Assembly (NCBI GenBank): GCA_041395865.1 | Contig: JAWKZQ010000024.1 | Location: forward strand, 1 to 9,061 | Reading direction: 5' to 3' | Source of the DNA: IMCC2047 sp041395865 | Lineage (GTDB): Bacteria > Pseudomonadota > Gammaproteobacteria > Pseudomonadales > IMCC2047 | DNA: 9,061 nucleotides | Shown here: piece by piece, positions 6,016 to 9,061 of the stretch | Numbering within the stretch: the stretch's first letter is position 1 | Layout: each line of letters starts with the position of its first letter | Program-made: the position numbers and the translations under genes | Notes under the pieces: model-generated | Told to the model about the DNA's origin: nothing | Seen by the model: only the letters and a program-made list of their open reading frames with translations | Databases searched by the model: none

Positions 6016-6461
6016 TGGCAATGTTCGGCGATTTGCCTGGCAAGCGCCTCCGCACGTTGCTGGCGCTCCTTCTCTGACATCTCGACGGGCTGGTTGTTGT
6101 CGTCGAAGAATGCCACACGCCCCTGCATGATTTTCAACCGCTGATTGGCCTTTTGGCAATATTGCTCACGGTGCAGACGGCTTTCGGCACCCTGGTTTTG
6201 ACGCTGTTGAGACTCGGTTTGCAGGGCTTGCTGGCGTTGGTCGATTTGCTGGAGAACCTGTTCGGTCTGCCTGGCGCTCTCATCAATATTCTGTTGTTTT
6301 AGCTGCCCGGAAATATCCTGAGCCTGTTGGTCGGCAGGTTTTTTATCGCCGAAGTGAACATTGCCCTGTGCATCTACCCAACGGTAGACCTCGGCCCCAG
6401 CCGGGGCCGCTGTGAAACTAAAGCCGAAGATAAGAATCAATCCATAGAGGTATCTGGTCAT
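6012..6461 (-). CDS. Secreted DUF4124 domain protein with Gln-rich coiled coil
   Basis: A 149-residue protein starting at the ATG whose first base is 6461. It has a signal peptide (hydrophobic residues about 4-17, probable cleavage after PAGA near residue 23), then EVYRWVDAQGNVHFGDKKP, the DUF4124 signature: a small beta unit at the N-terminus of many gammaproteobacterial periplasmic proteins of unknown function. Residues of roughly 45-105 are rich in Gln, Glu and Arg and probably form a coiled coil. Two cysteines (in YCQKA and the penultimate EHCH) could form a disulfide in the periplasm. An ATG 16 codons further upstream (base 6509) would put a charged stretch before the signal peptide and lies upstream of a TATAAT -10 on this strand, so I reject it. 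The stop (TAA at 6014-6012) overlaps the convergent GGDEF-EAL stop by four bases. Function unknown. Confidence 0.87.
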   Translation of the reverse strand: MTRYLYGLILIFGFSFTAAPAGAEVYRWVDAQGNVHFGDKKPADQQAQDISGQLKQQNIDESARQTEQVLQQIDQRQQALQTESQQRQNQGAESRLHREQYCQKANQRLKIMQGRVAFFDDNNQPVEMSEKERQQRAEALARQIAEHCH

Positions 6462-6497
6462 TTTGCTTTGATCCGGTGGTTCGTCCTGAGCGTTTAA

Positions 6498-6503
6498 ATT
6501 ATA
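6498..6503 (-). promoter_or_regulatory. Consensus -10 (TATAAT) for the DUF4124 gene
   Basis: Read on the minus strand, 6503 to 6498 is TATAAT. Transcription would start near 6491, leaving about 29 bases of leader before the ATG at 6461. At 17 bases upstream the -35 position (plus-strand 6521-6526, CTCGCG on the minus strand) is poor and overlaps the arm of the large hairpin at 6513-6551. On the plus strand CATAAT at 6507-6512 could be a divergent -10 for the yfcH-like gene, but it has no convincing -35. Confidence 0.45.
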
Positions 6504-6512
6504 GGGCATAAT

Positions 6513-6551
6513 AAAGCCGACGCGAGCCGGGCTTTTCCCGGCGTCGGCTTT
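6513..6551. repeat. Long GC-rich hairpin in the divergent intergenic region
   Basis: AAAGCCGACGC (6513-6523) and GCGTCGGCTTT (6541-6551) form a perfect 11-base stem. Inside it CGGG (6528-6531) pairs with CCCG (6537-6540) around a CTTTT loop, with a bulge at 6524-6527. Downstream on the plus strand only TTTC follows; on the minus strand TTTATTAT follows. It could therefore end antisense transcription coming from the right better than it ends rightward transcription. It sits between two genes transcribed away from it, where a conventional terminator is not expected. Alternatives are a repeated extragenic palindrome or a structured leader of the yfcH-like gene. Confidence 0.7.
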
Positions 6552-6577
6552 CTGCGGAAAAGTAACGCGGAGGGAAA

Positions 6578-7474
6578 ATGCGGATTCTTATAACGGGCGG
6601 TACCGGCTTTATCGGGGCGCATCTGTGCGGCCAGCTGCTCGAAGCCGGGCATCAGCTGGTTGTATTCAGTCGTCGCCCTGAGCAGGTGGAATCGCTGTGC
6701 GGACAGGCGGTAGAAGCGATTGGCTCGCTGGATGAAATTACCCCGCAGAGCGAATTTGATGCGGTCATCAACCTGGCGGGTGAGCCGATTGCCGATAAGC
6801 GCTGGTCAGCGCGCCGCAAGCAGCTGCTGATGGAAAGCCGGTTGGAAACGACGCGGAAACTGGTGCAGGCCGTCGCTGCTATGCATCGACCGCCTTCCTG
6901 CCTGATTAATGCCTCGGCTGTTGGCTTTTACGGCGACCAGGGCGATCGTCCGGTTGACGAATCGACACTACCCCATGAAGAGTTCAGCCACGAGCTCTGC
7001 AGGCTATGGGAACAGGCTGCCAATAAAGCCGCAGAGTATGGCGTTCGTGTTTGTATTGTACGGATAGGGCTTGTTGTCGGCCCGGGTGGCGGTTTTGTCA
7101 GCAGGATGTTGCCAGCCTTCAAGCTGGGGTTGGGCGGGCCGCTGGGTAACGGTCGACAGTGGATGTCCTGGGTGCATCGCAGTGACCTGGTAAGGCTGTT
7201 TGAGTGGCTGTTAACGCACGACCAGGCTCAGGGGGTTTACAATGGCACGGCTCCCAATCCCGTCACCAACCGTGAATTTACCCGTACCCTTGCGAAGGTG
7301 CTGCATCGCCCGGCATGCTTGCCCATGCCGGCTTTTGCCGCTAAGGCGCTGTTCGGTGAAATGTCCCGGTTGCTTTTAACCGGGCAGCGGGTTTACCCCA
7401 AACGCGTGACTGACGCCGGTTTCGAATTCAATTATCCGCAATTGCAAGCTGCACTTGAAAGTGTGCTGCCTTAA
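6578..7474 (+). CDS. yfcH: TIGR01777 / YfcH-like NAD(P)-dependent SDR (epimerase family)
   Basis: A 298-residue extended short-chain dehydrogenase-like protein. The N-terminal Rossmann dinucleotide site is GGTGFIG (residues 7-13). INLAGEPIADKRW (about 65-77) is the hallmark of the TIGR01777 group, followed by NASAVGFYG (around 111-119), VRIGLVVGPGGG (around 161-172), GNGRQWMSWVHRSDL (around 190-204), and a C-terminal DUF1731 segment ending near VLP. The length matches E. coli YfcH (about 297). The canonical SDR YxxxK catalytic pair is not evident, as usual in this group, and no reaction is firmly known. The start is ATG with GGAGGG at 6569-6574, close upstream. It is followed after 14 bases by aidB, so the two are probably cotranscribed. 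Cytoplasmic. The family call is secure; the function is not. Confidence 0.92.
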   Translation: MRILITGGTGFIGAHLCGQLLEAGHQLVVFSRRPEQVESLCGQAVEAIGSLDEITPQSEFDAVINLAGEPIADKRWSARRKQLLMESRLETTRKLVQAVAAMHRPPSCLINASAVGFYGDQGDRPVDESTLPHEEFSHELCRLWEQAANKAAEYGVRVCIVRIGLVVGPGGGFVSRMLPAFKLGLGGPLGNGRQWMSWVHRSDLVRLFEWLLTHDQAQGVYNGTAPNPVTNREFTRTLAKVLHRPACLPMPAFAAKALFGEMSRLLLTGQRVYPKRVTDAGFEFNYPQLQAALESVLP

Positions 7475-7488
7475 CAGGAGCCGGGCCC

Positions 7489-9061
7489 GTGGCGACAGAA
7501 AAAAACCGTGCCGGAACACCGCAAGCCAGTGCCTTCAACCAACCGCCGGCATTGCGGGCGATTAATTTTTTTACCCGGGACCGAATTTTAAGCGAAGCCG
7601 TGGGGCGGTCGGACGCCAGTTGGGCCGAGGTCCAGCTCACCGAGTACGGGGCCCTGGCGGGTGGCGAAATGCAAGAGCTGGGGTTCCTGGCAAATGACAA
7701 TCCGCCTCGGTTTCGTACTCACGACGTCTACGGTGAACGTATTGACCAAGTGGACTTTCACCCGGCCTACGATCGCTTGATGAGCCTGGCGTTTGAACAT
7801 GGTTTGCATAACCTGCCCTGGAAGCATCCCCAGTCGGGCGCGCATGTGGCGCGAGCGGCGCTGAATTATCTGCATCACCAGGCCGAATCCGGCACCGGTT
7901 GCCCGGTGACCATGACCTTTGCTGCCATGCCTGTCCTGGCGCATGCCGAAAGGGTTAGCCAGCAATGGAAACCGCTTTTGCTGGGTAATGAATACGATGG
8001 GCGCAATGTGCCGGTGAGTGAAAAAAGAGCGGCCAGCCTGGGGATGGCGATGACAGAAAAGCAGGGCGGTTCAGATGTGCGTGCCAACCAGACAACGGCG
8101 CGGGCGCTAGACAGGGAAGGCGGTGGCCAGCCCTATGAACTAACCGGTCACAAGTGGTTTTGTTCTGCCCCCATGTCCGATGCCTTCCTGGTGTTGGCGC
8201 AGGCTCCGCAGGGTCTGTCTTGCTTTCTACTGCCGCGCTGGCGACCCGATGGCCGCCGGAACGGGTTGTATATCCAGCAATTGAAAAATAAGTTGGGCAA
8301 CCGCGCCAACGCCTCTGCAGAAGTCGAGTTTAAGTGTGCCTACGCTGAAATGCTGGGGGAGCCAGGTCGGGGTATCGCCACGATTTTAAAAATGGTGGCC
8401 TTAACGCGTTTTGATTGTGTTGTCGGCAGCGCTGCCCTGATGCGGCAAGCGGTTACCCAGGCCATTCACTTTGCCCGCTATCGGGCAGCCTTTGGGCAGG
8501 TGCTGGTTGATCAGCCGCTGATGAAGAATGTGCTGGCAGATTTGGCACTGGAAAGCGAGGCGGCACTGGCGCTGGGCTTGCGTCTGGCAACGGCGCTGGA
8601 TGAGGCTGCTTCGCAACCAACTGAAAAAGCATGGCTTCGCTTGGCGACGCCCGTCGCCAAGTACTGGGTTTGTAAACGAGCGCCGGGGCATGTCTATGAG
8701 GCGATGGAGTGCCTGGGCGGGCAAGGCTATGTGGAAAATACGGTGCTGCCGCGTCTGTACCGGGAGGCACCCGTTAACTCGATTTGGGAAGGCAGTGGAA
8801 ATATTCAGTGCCTCGATGTGTTACGTGTCATACAGGAAAGCCCGGAAGCGTTGACGGCGTTACTGGATGAGCTGAAAAGGGCGCAGGGGGCGAACCGGTT
8901 TTATGATGCTTTCCTACAGCAGGTTGAGTTTTTGCTGGTCAGGCTGCCGCAGGAAACCGGGCTGGCACGCCAGTTGGTGGAAAAGCTGGCGCTGGCTTTA
9001 CAGGCGGCCCTGCTGTTGCAACAGGACAATGACCTGATCGGTGATGCCTTCTGCCAGGCGC
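7489..9061 (+). CDS. aidB: AidB-type acyl-CoA dehydrogenase-like flavoprotein, 3' end cut by window edge
   Basis: A GTG start with AGGAG at 7476-7480, eight bases upstream; the frame stays open for 524 codons to the window end. Sequence blocks match E. coli AidB (541 residues): AFNQPPAL near the N-terminus, FLANDNPPRF, FHPAYDRLM, HNLPW, CPVTMTFAA, MTEKQGGSDV (188-197), GHKWFCSAPMSDA, LGNRANAS, LTRFDCVVGSA, ECLGGQGYVE, and LYREAPVNSIWEGSGNI with the acid Glu434 in the acyl-CoA dehydrogenase base region. Only about 30-40 residues appear to be missing. AidB binds FAD and DNA and is part of the adaptive response to alkylating agents in E. coli, though its enzymatic substrate is unsettled. Here the gene follows the yfcH-like SDR by 14 bases, and no Ada-box-like site is evident upstream, so alkylation induction is not shown. 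No frameshift is seen. Identification is strong. Confidence 0.96.
   Translation, partial: MATEKNRAGTPQASAFNQPPALRAINFFTRDRILSEAVGRSDASWAEVQLTEYGALAGGEMQELGFLANDNPPRFRTHDVYGERIDQVDFHPAYDRLMSLAFEHGLHNLPWKHPQSGAHVARAALNYLHHQAESGTGCPVTMTFAAMPVLAHAERVSQQWKPLLLGNEYDGRNVPVSEKRAASLGMAMTEKQGGSDVRANQTTARALDREGGGQPYELTGHKWFCSAPMSDAFLVLAQAPQGLSCFLLPRWRPDGRRNGLYIQQLKNKLGNRANASAEVEFKCAYAEMLGEPGRGIATILKMVALTRFDCVVGSAALMRQAVTQAIHFARYRAAFGQVLVDQPLMKNVLADLALESEAALALGLRLATALDEAASQPTEKAWLRLATPVAKYWVCKRAPGHVYEAMECLGGQGYVENTVLPRLYREAPVNSIWEGSGNIQCLDVLRVIQESPEALTALLDELKRAQGANRFYDAFLQQVEFLLVRLPQETGLARQLVEKLALALQAALLLQQDNDLIGDAFCQA

Noticed and set aside
6462..6509. Upstream ATG (6509) as the start of the DUF4124 gene
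   Set aside because: It would place 16 polar residues before an otherwise normal signal peptide, and it lies upstream of the TATAAT -10 on the same strand.
6513..6577. Ada-box-like sequence (AAAGCCGA) ahead of the yfcH-aidB pair
   Set aside because: It differs from the E. coli AAAGCGCA box and is simply the arm of the hairpin. No other Ada-type element is seen.
8401..8770. Overlapping minus-strand frames opposite aidB
   Set aside because: The plus strand has an uninterrupted AidB reading frame with conserved motifs, and the minus translations are low-complexity shadows.

Overview
The window reads as ordinary, gene-dense chromosome of a gammaproteobacterium. The evidence is a YiaD-type OmpA lipoprotein, a YfcH-like/AidB pair, a DUF4124 protein, Shine-Dalgarno-led genes, and moderate-to-high GC third positions. 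The overall flavour is that of a marine or soil Cellvibrio/Teredinibacter-like or pseudomonad-related bacterium; this placement is an inference from protein style, not a computed result. No rRNA, tRNA, CRISPR array, insertion sequence or phage gene is visible.

Layout: (1) 1-723, the 3' part of a DUF3445 (heme-dependent oxidative N-demethylase-like) gene cut by the left edge. (2) 809-1795, an alpha/beta hydrolase of the lysophospholipase/monoacylglycerol lipase type. (3) 1880-2533, a YiaD-like OmpA/glycine-zipper lipoprotein closed by a strong terminator. (4) 2753-6015, a two-gene operon: a secreted PotD-like polyamine-binding protein whose stop overlaps (ATGA) the start of an inner-membrane GGDEF-EAL protein. 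(5) 6012-6461 on the minus strand, a secreted DUF4124 protein whose stop codon overlaps the GGDEF-EAL stop. (6) From 6578, a TIGR01777/YfcH-like SDR followed 14 bases later by aidB (GTG start at 7489), which runs off the right edge.

The most interesting element is the 2753-6015 operon. A periplasmic polyamine-binding protein with no ABC permease or ATPase beside it, translationally coupled to a membrane diguanylate cyclase/phosphodiesterase, has the architecture of the Vibrio cholerae NspS-MbaA norspermidine/spermidine sensor. It probably links extracellular polyamines to cyclic-di-GMP and to the choice between biofilm and motility. Both catalytic domains look intact, the GGDEF domain carries an RxxD inhibitory site, and the periplasmic domain is short (about 115 residues). 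The operon is preceded by a leader of about 100 bases with several small hairpins and a possible eight-codon upstream ORF.

The remaining genes look like housekeeping or stress functions: envelope lipoprotein, lipid hydrolase, and an alkylation-response flavoprotein. A long hairpin sits in the divergent region at 6513-6551, and a bulged inverted repeat encloses the hydrolase start codon.
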